Shown here: positions 11,941 to 22,871 of the stretch, one piece after another
Numbering within the stretch: position 1 is the stretch's first letter
Layout: each line of letters begins with the position of its first letter
DNA from: Amphibalanus amphitrite
Lineage: Eukaryota > Arthropoda > Thecostraca > Balanomorpha > Balanidae
Assembly: GCF_019059575.1 (NCBI RefSeq)
Contig: NW_024883443.1
Span: 1 to 64,000, forward strand
Length of the DNA stretch: 64,000 bases
Direction of reading: 5' to 3'
Notes under the pieces: generated by a model
The model's input: the letters and a program-made list of their open reading frames with translations, nothing else
What the model was told of the DNA's origin: nothing
Databases searched by the model: none
Made by a program: the position numbers and the translations under genes

Positions 11941-12273
11941 GCCAATCTGAGGGCTTATTTCAGAAAGACCGCTAAAAGAGCAATTGAATGCACTTTTCCG
12001 CGACGATGTAGCTCTATTGGTCCCCGAGGTATGGGCCGGTTTTCGAGAAATGTTGATATATGCAACATTTTACCTTTGATGACCTCTGGTGACGTGACCT
12101 TTGACCTGACCTAGAAATGACTAATTACTCCATCTGGAATTTCGGGCGCTCTTTCGAATGCCACTTACTACGTGTCGCTATGTGGCCCAAGAGCCGAGTT
12201 AGAAGGGGGGTGTTCAATCAGCACCTCCCGGCCCGGCGCGTTTGACGCCGAGCACCGGTCCGGCGCGGGTTGA
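11941..12273. mobile_element. Right-end fragment of a CCCGCGCC-ended TTAA element
   Basis: Homologous to about 6345-6696: 'AGCTCTATTGG', 'GTGACCTTTGACCTGACC', 'GTGGCCCAAGAGCCGAGTTA'. It ends CCGGTCCGGCGCGGG-TTGA, with the TTAA altered. The left part of the element is missing. Confidence 0.75.
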
Positions 12274-12789
12274 TGTTTGGCTGCTACATCCAAAGTCGCA
12301 AAAAGTCGCAAAAAAATGACTTTTGGATCTTGAAGTGCAATGAATCATTGACATGTAGCGAGATTTTCGAAGCGGTACTCTGCGGTACTTTTTTTAAAAG
12401 TCTATTTGTGTGTGAGACCAATTATGTGAAATTATATTTTCGTCTTTAAGTCTTTGCGATGCCAATACATCATAACCAAGTAAGAGTTCGCCATTTTCAT
12501 GTGGTTATGTGTGTTCTGCAGACCCGGAGCTATCGTTTGATGTATATAAATGTGGAATTCCTCCTCAAATTGTGATTGTTTTCGTGGATCAAAGATACGT
12601 TGTCGAAGAGCGCGGGGGACGAGTTCGGTCCAAACGATTCCGAAGTTCGTGTTTAAGCTGAGTTTTCGCCATGAAATAGCAATTGTGTTGGAAAACAAAG
12701 ACCACAGCAATGAAGTATGATCATTTTTGAACAAATTGGTATAGGTTTCATTGCACATCCACAAAGTTCGATTTTTTACCCATGTCGTG
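12274..12789. other. Unassigned spacer
   Basis: AT-rich sequence with no recognisable gene. A 131-residue frame on the minus strand (12432-12827) has no domain signature and overlaps an element end, so it is not called. Confidence 0.45.
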
Positions 12790-13740
12790 CTAGCCCTAGA
12801 ACGCCTAGGGGGGGGGGGTTGTATCAACCCCCCCCCCCTGAGGTTTTTTCGAAGTGCACGCTAAACGGCTTGTCGTAGCGGGCTGAAAGTTTCAATACCC
12901 TCTGGGGCAACCTTTGCGCATCTTTTGCCGAAAAAAATTGATCGGGTCATGTCAGGTCACGGAGTTATGACGTCATAAGAGGTACAGCCTCCGGCCGGAT
13001 TTTCACAAACTGAGTGCCAACGCCCGAAGTTTCCTGCCAGTGGTACGGACATCGGTTGATGGATCGTGATGAAACTTCCCATGCATGTTGGGGCAAGTAT
13101 TGGCTATCATATGGTATAAGAAATTTGACCGGGTCAGGTCAGGTCACGGAGCTATGACGTCACAAGAGGAACAGCGTCCGGTACTATTTTTGAAAAGCGC
13201 CCGAACCACTATTTTGCTAATTCTTGTCACCTCAATGGGAATATGCAGCAATATTAGCTTCTATAGGGAGCAAATGGACCTCCCAAATCCAAAAATACAA
13301 TCAGATTTCAAAAATTTAATTTTTGATTTTTCGAATTTCTGCCGCCGACTGTGACCTTGCCGACTTCCGGCGCTCCCAACGCGCCATTTTTAGAGCTAGG
13401 GAAACGAAATACATACCAAACGATAGAGAATTGATCAAGGAACACGATAGTGAAGATTTCAAGTCGATATCTTCCACCGTTTTGCCGCAATCGCCGCCGA
13501 AAGTTGAAAAAAGTCTATTTTTCCGAAAATTTGACCTTTGACCGGTCAAAAGTAGGTCAAATGTTGACCTAGGACCAAAAAATATACCACCAATCGCGAG
13601 ATCTCGTTGAGAGCAATCCGTTGGTTTTTTCCGCTAAGCTCTACGACCTTCCGTTTCGAAACGCCAGGGGGGGGGGTCGTAACAACCCCCCCCCCTGGTC
13701 GTTCGTGTTATGAGAAATGGCCTGGTCGTGCGAGGGCTAG
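12790..13740. mobile_element. CTAG-flanked element, CCCTAGAACGCC-ended group (copy I)
   Basis: CTAG stands at both ends (12790-12793, 13737-13740) where relatives have TTAA, so the duplicated target is CTAG. The left end CCCTAGAACGCCTAGG matches 35806 and 37684. The right end is GGCCTGGTCGTGCGAGGG. Hairpin arms are GGTTGTATCAACC and GGTCGTAACAACC. Two palindromic TGACGTCA-type sites (12968, 13155) sit next to GGTCA pairs. The 89-residue frame at 13085-13354 is conserved among copies only because the DNA is; it has no recognisable domain. Confidence 0.85.
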
Positions 13741-14933
13741 ACCTGGCGATCGGCCCAGTGTGCAGTGGCGGTCTCAGCCAACTTCGCCCTAGTGAGGGGG
13801 GGCATATGTTACCACCCACCTCTAACTCAAAAACTAAGAGGGCTAGAAAGACGCGGTAAAAAGCAGTCGATAGCTCTTAATGCGTACGTTTGAAAGTATT
13901 TTGGTCATTTTTCACCTTAGAGCAATATTGGGGTCACCAGAGGTCATCAAAGGTCAAAATTTGCCAATTGTCATTATATTTTTCAGAAAACATGCCGGTA
14001 TCTCAGGAACTATGGTAGCTAGAAAAAACGCATGGAACAGCAAACGATAGCTTGTGAACTCTTCTTTTGAAAAGGTCATTATCAATATTGACCTCAGGTC
14101 GACGGTTTAGCCTCCAGAGGGCAAAAATTCAAAAAATAGCTGTTTTTACGAAAAGTGTTTTTCGACAATAACTTTCGACTACAAAAAGCCACGACATTTC
14201 TATTGCCAGAATCGTGTTCCTCTCGCCGAGACGCGTCGAATGAACTATAATTTGACCTTGAAAGGTCAACTTGAAAATTTGACCTCAGGTCAAGGTCATG
14301 ACCTGACCGGAAAAGGTCATGTTGCATATCACTCGATGCGTCTCAACAAGACAAACACAATGAGACCATCCCCAGCGTTCTATCTCGTTCCAATCGCGAG
14401 TTATTGGCAAAAAAGTGTTTGTAGCCTCAAGTGACCTCGGATGACCTGTCTAGAGGCTATCAGCAAAAATGACACCTTCTTCATCACGAGTGGACTAAAT
14501 CATTGTGAGTCTGAAATATTTGGACTTTTCCGATGCGTACACACGGATCTAGAGGCATTTTCATTTTTCTCTATTGACGTAATGGTAAGGTCACGCCACT
14601 GACCTGACCTTAGGTCACGGATATAAAAAATCCGAGATATACAAATTGTAGGCGCCCATAACAGCATGCAATCCAACAGGTCTAAAACCTTTCTGACAAA
14701 CACTGCAGGCTGGACATGATTGCAAACTTTTTTTTAGGTTTGGTCAGTTAGCTTGACCTGGTGACCTGACCTGACATGACCTGGGGTCAAAAATTTTACA
14801 TATTGTCCAAAATTGATGTACCAAAAGCTACCCCAAGCGGCGCGGCGCTACGCGCCGCGGTTTTTTATTCACACGCAAAAAACGCGACAGGGTGGTAACA
14901 TATGCCCCCCCCCCCCACTGGGGCGAAGGTTAA
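13741..14933. mobile_element. TTAA element, TTCGCCCCAGTGGG-ended group (copy A)
   Basis: The right end is CCACTGGGGCGAAGG-TTAA (14930-14933). The left boundary abuts the CTAG of the previous element and is degenerate. It is homologous, inverted, to 60771-61953. Inside are AGGTCATGACCT (14293-14304) and a GC hairpin with different stem bases from the other groups (CGCGGCGC-TAC-GCGCCGCG, 14841-14859). The G-run/C-run hairpin here is replaced by CATATGTTACCACC with C-runs. Confidence 0.8.
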
Positions 14934-15611
14934 TCCATCTTATTTGCGCTGCCCACGGTCTCTTCATTGTGCCAGCTGGATGGTGGCTGATAAATGAAAT
15001 TAGGCCGGATTTCGCAATCGCTTTAAACACACGCCGTAAGCCAATAGGTAGGTATAATTGCCACCAAACCGGCTCGACAGGGCTACATCTCGCTCTGTGT
15101 CTTGCATGCACCAACTGCTGTTAGCTCAATGTATGTACAAAACGAGATGTAAACGCCAGCCGATTATAATAATTAACTAATTAGGCCGATCAAAGTTACT
15201 GGAACACTTCTCAGAATCGTTTGAGTTTCTCTCGATATAAAATTAACTAAACGCGAAAAGATCTTTTAGCGTTGTCAACATGTTGACATGTTGCTGAATT
15301 TTTGTATCGTTTCATTCTGCTGGTTTTATCTAAGGCTTGTATCCGCGAAAACTCAACGGATCGAATATAACTTAGGGCTAAGATTATAATTGTTCGAGGA
15401 CAGGTCAACGATTCTTTTACATGATTTATATGCGTCAAATTCAAAATGCAACTTTTTGCCTAGATGTTATCGAGGACATGCTGCGCGACCGAAATGCGTA
15501 AAGTAGGGGTTAGGAACGATCACCAAATCACGCCTTTCAGTGGTGACACCAAGTGAGCCGTCCATTTACAAGGACTTGATTATGTCAGAGCTTTAAAAAA
15601 ACAGTGCCTCA
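14934..15611. other. Unassigned spacer
   Basis: AT-rich, with no repeat architecture or convincing exon. It ends at the TA target of the Tc1/mariner element. Confidence 0.5.
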
Positions 15612-16993
15612 TACAGGGTGTTTCTGAAAATGGTGACACATTTCTTTTGATATTTAGAGGTACTCGCTGCATTTAAATACACGTGTTCGATACACGAGAC
15701 GAAAGAATAATTTCTGGAAATTTGATTGACAGCATCAGTCGTATCATTCATCATGTCGTATTACAGTACGAAGGAAAAAGCTAAGATAGTGCAATTCTAC
15801 TTCGAAACCAAATCAGTTGTTTTGACACAAAAGCGCTTTAGGGCCCATTTAAAAGTTAAAACTGCGCCTTCCAGGAACACTATCCTTTCTCTTACTGAAA
15901 AATATATCCGAGTCGGAAGTGTAAGCAACCTCCAGAAGTCGTTTTCGGGAAGAAAAAAAGTGGATCAGAACGGCAGAAAAGATCAAAACAATCTGCACGC
16001 TCGTTAAGAATGACCCAAAAAAGTCCCATCGACGCCTCGCGCAAGAAGCAGGGTGCAGCAGCTCCACAGCGCAAAGGATCCTCAGAAAGGACCTTCAGCT
16101 GTACCCATACAGGCTTGCTGTGACAAACAAGCTGACAGAAGCCGACAAGATCGCCCGTTCTGCATTCTGTGAATGGTTTTCACAGAAGTGCAGAGAAACA
16201 GTGGGATTTCTGGAGAACGTTTGGTTTACCGACGAGGCCCATTTTTACCTTGACGGCAGAGTCAACTCCCAGAACAACAGGATCTGGAGCGAGAAGGCCC
16301 CAGACGAGGTCGCAGAACGTCAGTTGCATCCGCCACGATGCACTGCGTGGTGCGCTGTGAGCAACACGGGCATTATCGGCCCAATCTGGATCGAAGATGA
16401 CGCGGGCGAGGTCCCCACAGTGACGGCAGAGCGCTATCAGCAGCTGCTAAAGAAGTTAGGGGCTGCGCTCCAGAGGAAGTGTGTGGACACCATCAACGAG
16501 CAGTGGTTGCAGCAGGATGGTGCCCCCGCTCATGCTGCCAATGTGACCCTCAAGTGGCTGCAGGAGCGCTTCGGGGGGCGGCTCATCTCCCGAGGCACCC
16601 CCACCAGGTGGTCACCGAGGTCTCCGGACCTCACGCCGGCGGACTTCTACCTCTGGGGCCATGTCAAGGAAAGAGCCTACAAGAGTGAACCCCGAGACAT
16701 CCCCGAGCTGAAGGCTGCGGTCCGCGCGTGCGTGAGGGCGGTGACTCCCCAGGAGTGCCGCCGAGTTCTGGAAGCAGTGCGCCGTCGGGCCGAACTCTGT
16801 TTGGCCAGAAGTGGTGGCCACTTCGAGCACCTGCTCTAGGTTCCGGGAAGGGGGTCAGATAGTGATTATTGGCGATGGATGTGAATTTCCGATGATGACT
16901 GATCAGTTGTAGCCTATGACGATATCTGTACGTCAATAAACATGAGAGCTATAGGAGAAATAAATGTGTCAGCATTTTCAGAAACACCCTGTA
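15612..16993 (+). mobile_element. Tc1/mariner-superfamily transposon
   Basis: TA lies on each side (15612-15613, 16992-16993). Terminal inverted repeats begin CAGGGTGTTTCTGAAAATG (15614) and continue to about 29 bp with one internal mismatch. At 1378 bp between the TAs it is normal length for a single-gene element. It encodes the transposase at 15753-16839. Confidence 0.93.
15753..16839 (+). pseudogene. Tc1/mariner transposase with one frameshift
   Basis: Cut-and-paste transposase, about 360 codons. The N-terminal part (from ATG 15753: MSYYSTKEKAKIVQFYF) is a helix-turn-helix domain like those at the start of many arthropod mariner-like proteins. It runs out of frame at 16007. The continuation lies in another frame, open from about 15961 (RTAEKIKTICTLVKNDP) to the stop at 16839, so a single one-base shift falls in or near the seven-A run at about 15953-15959. 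The catalytic triad is present: D in VWFTDEAHF, D in WLQQDGAPAH and D in RSPDLTPADFYLWG, with 36 residues between the second and third. The product would be truncated as written; everything else looks intact, so inactivation seems recent. A sequencing error in the homopolymer is possible. Confidence 0.9.
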
Positions 16994-17570
16994 TTTGTGG
17001 TTTTATTATCAAATACCTGGACAGTGGACGGAGCTATTATCAGCATTCGTGCTACATGTGTAGTGAGCAGCATTTACATGGAATAATGAACAGGAGTAAG
17101 GTGAAACAATTGAGCAGACATTTGAAAGGACATTTTTTCAATCCTTACGAGATATGGTACAAAAATAACCAACAATATTTTGTCAAATACCTTATGTATA
17201 AACGTAATTACACAATGCAAACCACTTTCAGACGACACCATTTTCTGCATGCTACAAAATGCTTTGACAAAGCAACGGCCCACACAACACGGTTATGACA
17301 AATTGGCTGGTTTAACATTGGACAGTCTATGCACTCTCTCGTTCAGTTACTGCCTACATACAGTTCACATTTTCGTCCTTCTCCTTCCCCAAACACACGC
17401 CTTTTCCATGGGGAGACCCACTCCCTGTTCATTGCTAGCTGAACCTGCAGCATTCACATGTAAGTGACTCCCTGAATATCAATATTCACCGCCGCACCAA
17501 CCACAGTCCACAACACTCTCCAGAATCCACTAATGTACATTCACATGAACTCCACCACTGCCGTCACACT
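16994..17570. other. Unassigned spacer
   Basis: The 118-residue plus frame at 16942-17298 starts inside the transposon end and has no domain signature. No other structure is seen. Confidence 0.45.
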
Positions 17571-17573
17571 TTA

Positions 17574-17642
17574 TGACGTCACTCAAACACCACCAATGAC
17601 GTCACACATTGTGTAACTCAGTGACGTCATACAGTGACGTCA
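17574..17642. promoter_or_regulatory. Cluster of four TGACGTCA palindromes
   Basis: Exact TGACGTCA at 17574, 17597, 17622 and 17635, four within 69 bp; two more are at 18505 and 18524. TGACGTCA is the established CREB/ATF-type site. The GC-rich stretch downstream (17690-18130) could be a promoter region, but no confirmed gene follows, so the regulatory reading is inference. Confidence 0.5.
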
Positions 17643-17699
17643 CACCAGACCCTGCCGACTTCCCGCCAGCTCCGGAAGCTAGCTATGGCCGCCAGCACT

Positions 17700-18129
17700 G
17701 TGTTATCGCCCGGGGCGCACTGTGGGCCTACTGGGAGACCTTCATGGACCACCCGGGGCGCACTGTGGGCCTACTGGGAGACCTTCATGGGCCGCTAGGA
17801 CACCGCTGAAGGTCCCGGTGCGCCACACTGGGCGCCGGCGCGCCAATTTCAGGGTCACGCGGGCGCCGAATGGACCGACCGACCGCTGTCCGGGGGCGGC
17901 ACGCTGTCAGGTGACGTGTAGGGCCGACCGCTACACTGGCCCCGGGGGGTGGCACACTGCGGGTGTAGGGTGGACCTCTACACTGGCCGGGAGGCGGCTA
18001 CACTGGGGGTGTAGGGCAGATGAGCAGGCCGGGGGCGGCTACACTGGGGATGTGGTGCCGACCGCTGGCCCGGGGCGGCTACACTGGGGGTGTGGGGGTC
18101 GATGACGGCTGGCCGGGGGAGGCTACACT
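17700..18129. repeat. GC-rich degenerate tandem repeats
   Basis: Two copies of a unit containing 'GGGCGCACTGTGGGCCTACT' (17720-17795) are followed by about six units built on 'GGCTACACTGGGGGTGT' (17929-18129). Unit lengths vary. Confidence 0.75.
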
Positions 18130-18173
18130 CCGGTGAGCGGTCGACCTCCGGTGAGGTCGACCGCTCACCGGAG
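18128..18173. repeat. Perfect 21-bp-arm hairpin
   Basis: The arm at 18128-18148 (containing GGTGAGCGGTCGACC) is followed by the loop CGGT and its exact reverse complement at 18153-18173. It sits at the end of the GC-rich repeat block. It would form a very stable stem; function unknown. Confidence 0.9.
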
Positions 18174-19372
18174 GGCTGCAGACTGCCAATGTGGGGTCAA
18201 TGATACTGCCCCGGGGGAGGGGGGCGACATTGGGGATGTGGGGGTTGATGACGCGATCAGAGTCCCACAGAGTGTTGTCACAAACAAAACTCCTGAGAAA
18301 CGAGCACAACAAATGCAAGACAGAACAAAATACGATTACAGGTGTGGATGTCGTAGAAAAATGTAGCTGATCGCGCACATGTCATGGTGTCTCCAAATCC
18401 AATCAACCTGAATCTCCCCTTCCTGCCTTGTTTTGATTATTATCCTAGTCCGTCGATCACAGCTGGCAATTCAAACCAATAAGACGTGACAACTGCCGAT
18501 CCAATGACGTCACAGTGAGTCACTGACGTCACGCTGTCCCGCTCAGTAGACGTAGATGTGTTTCAGCTGTTCGCGACAGTCGGATGGTATGGAGCAGTCG
18601 TGCGTGCTGTGATGAAGGATGTTTTTGCGCGCCTTTCTCGCGACTTGTCTCAGCAGGGACCTGCAGCGGCGAAGACCCTTCTCTGGAGGAATCTCCGCGA
18701 ACTGAAACAAAGAGATTGAACACGTCAGAAAACGGGACGGACGTCAACTCAACTACGTCAAACAACAGCGATACTATCAGTGAAGGGGCAACATCAGTGA
18801 ACATGGAGAACACTAGGGAAAGGCATGAACGTCAGTGAAGGGAACGAACGTCAGTTGAAAGGGTGAGTGTCAGAAAACATGGCAGATGTCACCTTCGCGT
18901 GGGATAAGCGTGAAACGAGGACAAGGAAAGAGAAGATTCGAGTTGGTGTCCTGCATGAGCGAATGAAACGACGTAAACAAGTTGCTGTAAGCCAGCACAC
19001 CAGTTCGTCAGAGGTATTGCAGCTTGTCATGACAAAGACGTGCCATGACAATGAACTGGGGACAGTGGATAGCACAGATCGACAGTGGACAGTACAGATC
19101 GACAGTGGGACGAGCGCCACCCAACAGTCGAACATCCCACGCTGGATTTTATTCCAAAACGCCGATCTCCGGCAATCTACGTTGTAAGTCTCCGGCGCGG
19201 TTCAAAATGATGACCTCTCTCTGCAGCGAGCTCGGCGCACCAATGTCATCCCGGTGCAGATTTATACCCATGCATAGGACCAACCATGCTGACAGGGGCG
19301 AGACGTGCCTGTTACAGGGCCGCCCCTGAACGCTCTCAGCTCTCCACGCCGAGCGCGTACGCAATGCACGAT
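18174..19372. other. Possible transcribed region, gene not identified
   Basis: Two TGACGTCA sites (18505, 18524) lie before a less repetitive stretch with modest open frames (18584-18838, 18867-19187, plus strand). None has a recognisable domain, and no splice-site pair could be supported. It could hold non-coding exons or be intergenic. Confidence 0.25.
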
Positions 19373-19832
19373 ACGCATACCAGGGGCGGATCCAGAAAAT
19401 CTCCAAGGGAGGGGCCATTAGAAACCAGGAGGCCCCCCCCCATAATCCCACCTGTTGGAGGCCCCATCTTCCCACTTGTTGGGCCCCCCCCCCCCCCAAA
19501 AAAAAAACTGCGTCTATTGAGCTTATCTAGCTGTTCAGGCAACATCTCAACATCTGTGCAGGCTTGGAGGCCCCCTGTGCAGGTTAGGAGCAGGGGCGTC
19601 GACGCGTAAGGAAAACTGGTCCGACTTTTTCTCGGGGGGTCCCACCGGTGGGGGCCCCCAGGTGTCGAGCGGCTTCCCAACGTACAGGTCTCGCGAGATT
19701 AAGCGGTAGGTTTTGCACTTTTACATTTCCGGTTATATCTCAGAAACTAGTCGATCTACGATGAAGCCATTTTACACGATCATGGCCGGCTTGTTACCCA
19801 ACAAGTCGATCGCATCTTCAACACTTAAAAGC

Positions 19833-20867
19833 TTAACCCTCGCCGGCCGAGGGGGGGGGGCGGGTGCCGCCCCCCCATAGGGTTTTTTCGCGATAGCTCC
19901 GAACACGCTGGCGATAGAGAGCTGAAACTTGGCATACCTGACCTTTGATCCAAGCCGGATCTTTTGACACCAACCGCATTTTTGGGTCAGGTCAGGTCAC
20001 TGACCTATGACGTCATAAGTGAACCTCTGCACGGTCTTCAGATGTCGCAACTTCGCAACGCCCTCACTGCCAGAGGAGATGTCACAGGGAAATGAAACTT
20101 GCAGGATCTAGTATCCATTATGAGTCCCACAACTTGTATATCTCGGATTTTTCCTTAAGGTCATATGAGGTCAGGTCATTTTCGTGACCTCACCATTATA
20201 AGTCAATGGGGAAAAATTCAAACTGCTATTCTGGCGCCGGGAACGATCTCCAACTATCTCAAGCACACGGAATCGTGATTTGATGCACTCCTTGCAAGGT
20301 TAGATGCGTCACTTTTGCAATGTTGACCCTGCGTGACGTCATTTATGACGTCATCAAGGTCAAATTAGTTTTTCGTCAATAACTCTTGATCAAATTGAGC
20401 TAGCGAGTCGGGAAAGGCACCAATGGACTCAGGAAGGCCTGCCGAATCGAATGATATGCGACATGACCTCTTTCGACCAACTTCGTGACCTGGGGGTGCT
20501 GACCTGACCTTGACCTGAGGTCAACACCCCAAGTTGACCTGACCCGGACAAAAAGTATATCATTCGACGCGCCTGAGCGAGGCGAACACGATGCTGCCAA
20601 AATCGGCGCTCTGCGGCCGTTTTTTGCGAAGTTATTCACCAAACACTGAACCGTACCCTGGGGCACTTGACCTGACCTCAGAGGTCACCGGTTGACCTAG
20701 GACCTTAAAATCGGGTACCAATCTCTGCGTCTCGTAACGGCGCACACGCTCGTTTTTTCCGCGACGCGCTAGCTCCACCAGGGGCGAAACGGCGAGGGGG
20801 GGGTCGTACCCGCCCCCCCCCTCGGCCGGCGCGTATGTAGAAAACCAATAGGTCCGGCGAGGGTTAA
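19833..20867. mobile_element. TTAA element, CCCTCGCCGG-ended group (copy 1)
   Basis: TTAA-CCCTCGCCGGCCGAGGG at the left; GGTCCGGCGAGGG-TTAA at the right. The right end repeats the motif as CCCTCGGCCGG about 45 bp inside. Hairpin arms are GCGGGTGCCGC and GTCGTACCCGC. The body has a TGACGTCA pair, ATAAGTCAATGG and a long GGTCA-rich block. It is near-identical to 54449-55492, which sits in retrotransposon ORF2, and partly present at 63460-63860. Confidence 0.92.
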
Positions 20868-20982
20868 GACGACAAAGATATAGCCTGAAGTACACTAAAT
20901 TTTCTAGGTGCAAAACCTACCGCTAAAACCCGCGAGACCTGTACATTTACATACATACATAAGTATACAAATGTATAGGCCC

Positions 20983-21404
20983 CCGCGATGTTTAGCAGGG
21001 CCCCAGAGGCGCAGCAGGGCCCCCGAATTCTATAGCAGGGGCCCCCGTGGCCGCAGCAGGGACCCCCGTGGCCGCACCAGGGGCCTCGTAGTCGCAGCAG
21101 GGCACCCGCGGGTCGCAGCAGGGCCCCCGCGAGCCGCAGAAGGGGCCCCCGCGGTGTCTAGCAGGGCCCCAGAGGCGCAGCAGGGCCCCCGCATTCTGTA
21201 GCAGGGGGGCCGAGCCGCAGCAGGGCCCCCGTGGCCGCAGCAGGGCCCCCGAGAGCCCCAACGGGGGCCCCCGCGAGCCGCAGCAGGGGCCCCCGTGGCC
21301 GCAGCTGGGCCCCCGAGAGCCCCAACAGGGGCCCCCGCGGCCACAGCAGGGGCTCCCGCGGTCGCAGCAGGGCCCCCGCGAGCCACAGCAGGGCACCGCC
21401 TAGT
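20983..21404. repeat. GC-rich minisatellite, about 21-bp period
   Basis: Roughly twenty degenerate units of the form GCCGCAGCAGGGGCCCCCG with variants (GAGAGCCCCAAC). Long alanine/proline/glycine frames on both strands are by-products of the repeat and are not called. Confidence 0.9.
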
Positions 21405-21749
21405 CGAAAAAGTGGTCCGACTAGTCGGAAAAGTCGGACCGGTGTCGACGCCCCTGGTTAGGAGGCCCTGTAAAAGTGGTCATCTCTGTGAGTATAAGAG
21501 ACCTCCAAGTTATGAAAAGCTTTACCAATCTTCTAACAAAGAAGTCTTCTCAGCTAGTCTTCTAAGAAATATTTAAGTGGGTAGGTTAAAAAAAAACTCA
21601 TCGGATTTCGGCCACTTTATTTTCAGGAGGCCCCCTTTTCAGCTTTTTAACTTTTTAACTTTTTATTTTATTTTTGAAAAAAAAAATCGGCCAAGGGGGG
21701 GCCATGGCCCCCATGGCCCCCCCCCCTTGTATCCGCGCCTGACGCATAC

Positions 21750-22871
21750 ACGCAGTACGCATACAAACTAGGACGTCGGGCTGCACATGTCGCCGGTAGT
21801 TCGGCCCAGGCCGTCCATAGAAGGCAGGCTTACGGCTGGGGACTCGGAGAATTGCTGTACGTGCTTCCGGTATAATATCTGTGTGTGTGTCGCAACAGGC
21901 ATGCATAATCGCAGTTTTGGGCTCGTTCTTGCTGGACAATGGACATGCGCTGCTACATGTCTATAGACAGGCAAGTGTGCAAAATGTGGTTTAAAAGAAA
22001 ACAAAAACAATTGAAAATCACAATTGAAGCCTAGTTTTTTGCTTAGTTTGAATTCAGACAGCTGAAGTTTTTAAAGAGCAGCGCAATGTCTTTAATGCTG
22101 GTTTCGAGTGACAGCAGGTCTTCGTACCGTTACACGAGGGTCATGTTTTATTTAACATATTGCGTCATCCTGGGATATTTGTGACCCTCACTTCGAACAC
22201 GCTAGGAATCTACGAATAATGTAGATTCATACAATGCTATGCAGCAATGCTACTTGTACGTACAGTTTGTTTCCCTGAGTCCTGACGAGCCAGCGTCACA
22301 TATGCTCCCTGTCATGAGAGATGTGACAGCCTGGCATCCATGATGGCCCAGCTTGTCTCATAAATAGTTCGTTATTCCCAGAGCGGCAGGCGTTCGCAGC
22401 GCGGTTACGCAATTACTCCAGAATCCCGATACTAGGCATGGGTGACGAACAGTGAGCACTGACTTCCCGCACGACCTCGTATACTGTCACATGTTACCCA
22501 ATGACGTCATCAATATTCCAATGACCCGTGACGTATTGGAAGCCAGTGCGTCAGCCCCGGTTTTCTCTCTGAGCGGACAGCGTCTGATCCTGAGACGCTT
22601 TTGCAAGGCAGCCGCCATTAGCGGACAGCTTTTTGAATAGACCAAAAGTTGAGTTGTTTGTGTTGAGTTAGGAACAATGTCCAAAAGGGATGATCAGTGG
22701 GAGAGTCTGATAATCAGTTTTATGTGGGCTGATTCGGTACATTGGCGTCATGTGCTGCACTGGTCAAACTATGAACATGACAAGTAACGAAGCTGTTCTT
22801 ATGACATCACTTCAGGTACAAAATCTGCTCATGATGGCTTACATTTTGAAAAAAAATCAGGTGCAAGTCAA
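21750..22871. other. Unassigned spacer
   Basis: No transposon ends or domain-bearing frames are recognised. One TGACGTCA lies near 22502. It ends at the TTAA of the next element. Confidence 0.45.

Larger units (their letters stand above)
19583..21464. mobile_element. hAT-like non-autonomous element (inner)
   Basis: The 8-bp duplication GTTAGGAG is at 19583-19590 and 21457-21464. Ends begin CAGGGGCGTCGAC on both sides and then carry inverted GTCCGACTTTT blocks. A subterminal inverted repeat ('AAGCGGTAGGTTTTGCAC' near 19700 and its complement near 20910) supports a single element. It contains a TTAA element (19833-20867) and a GC-rich minisatellite (20983-21404). Confidence 0.88.
19373..21749. 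mobile_element. hAT-like non-autonomous element (outer)
   Basis: The 8-bp target duplication ACGCATAC is at 19373-19380 and 21742-21749. The ends CAGGGGCGGATCCAG (19381) and CTTGTATCCGCGCCTG (to 21741) are imperfect inverted repeats of the CAGGG class used by hAT elements. Subterminal sequence is G/C-run rich ('GGGGCCATTAG' and 'GGCCATGGCCCCCATGGCC'). No transposase is seen. Most of the 2.36 kb is a second hAT-like element (19591-21456), itself carrying a TTAA element. Confidence 0.88.

Noticed and set aside
13085-13354. 89-residue frame conserved at 13085, 36101 and 37978
   Set aside because: Conservation comes from recent copies of one non-coding element; the frame has no domain and is absent from related groups.
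20992-21461. Ala/Pro/Gly/Cys-rich frames on both strands resembling collagen or keratin-associated proteins
   Set aside because: They follow a 21-bp GC-rich minisatellite, occur on both strands, and lie inside a hAT-like element.
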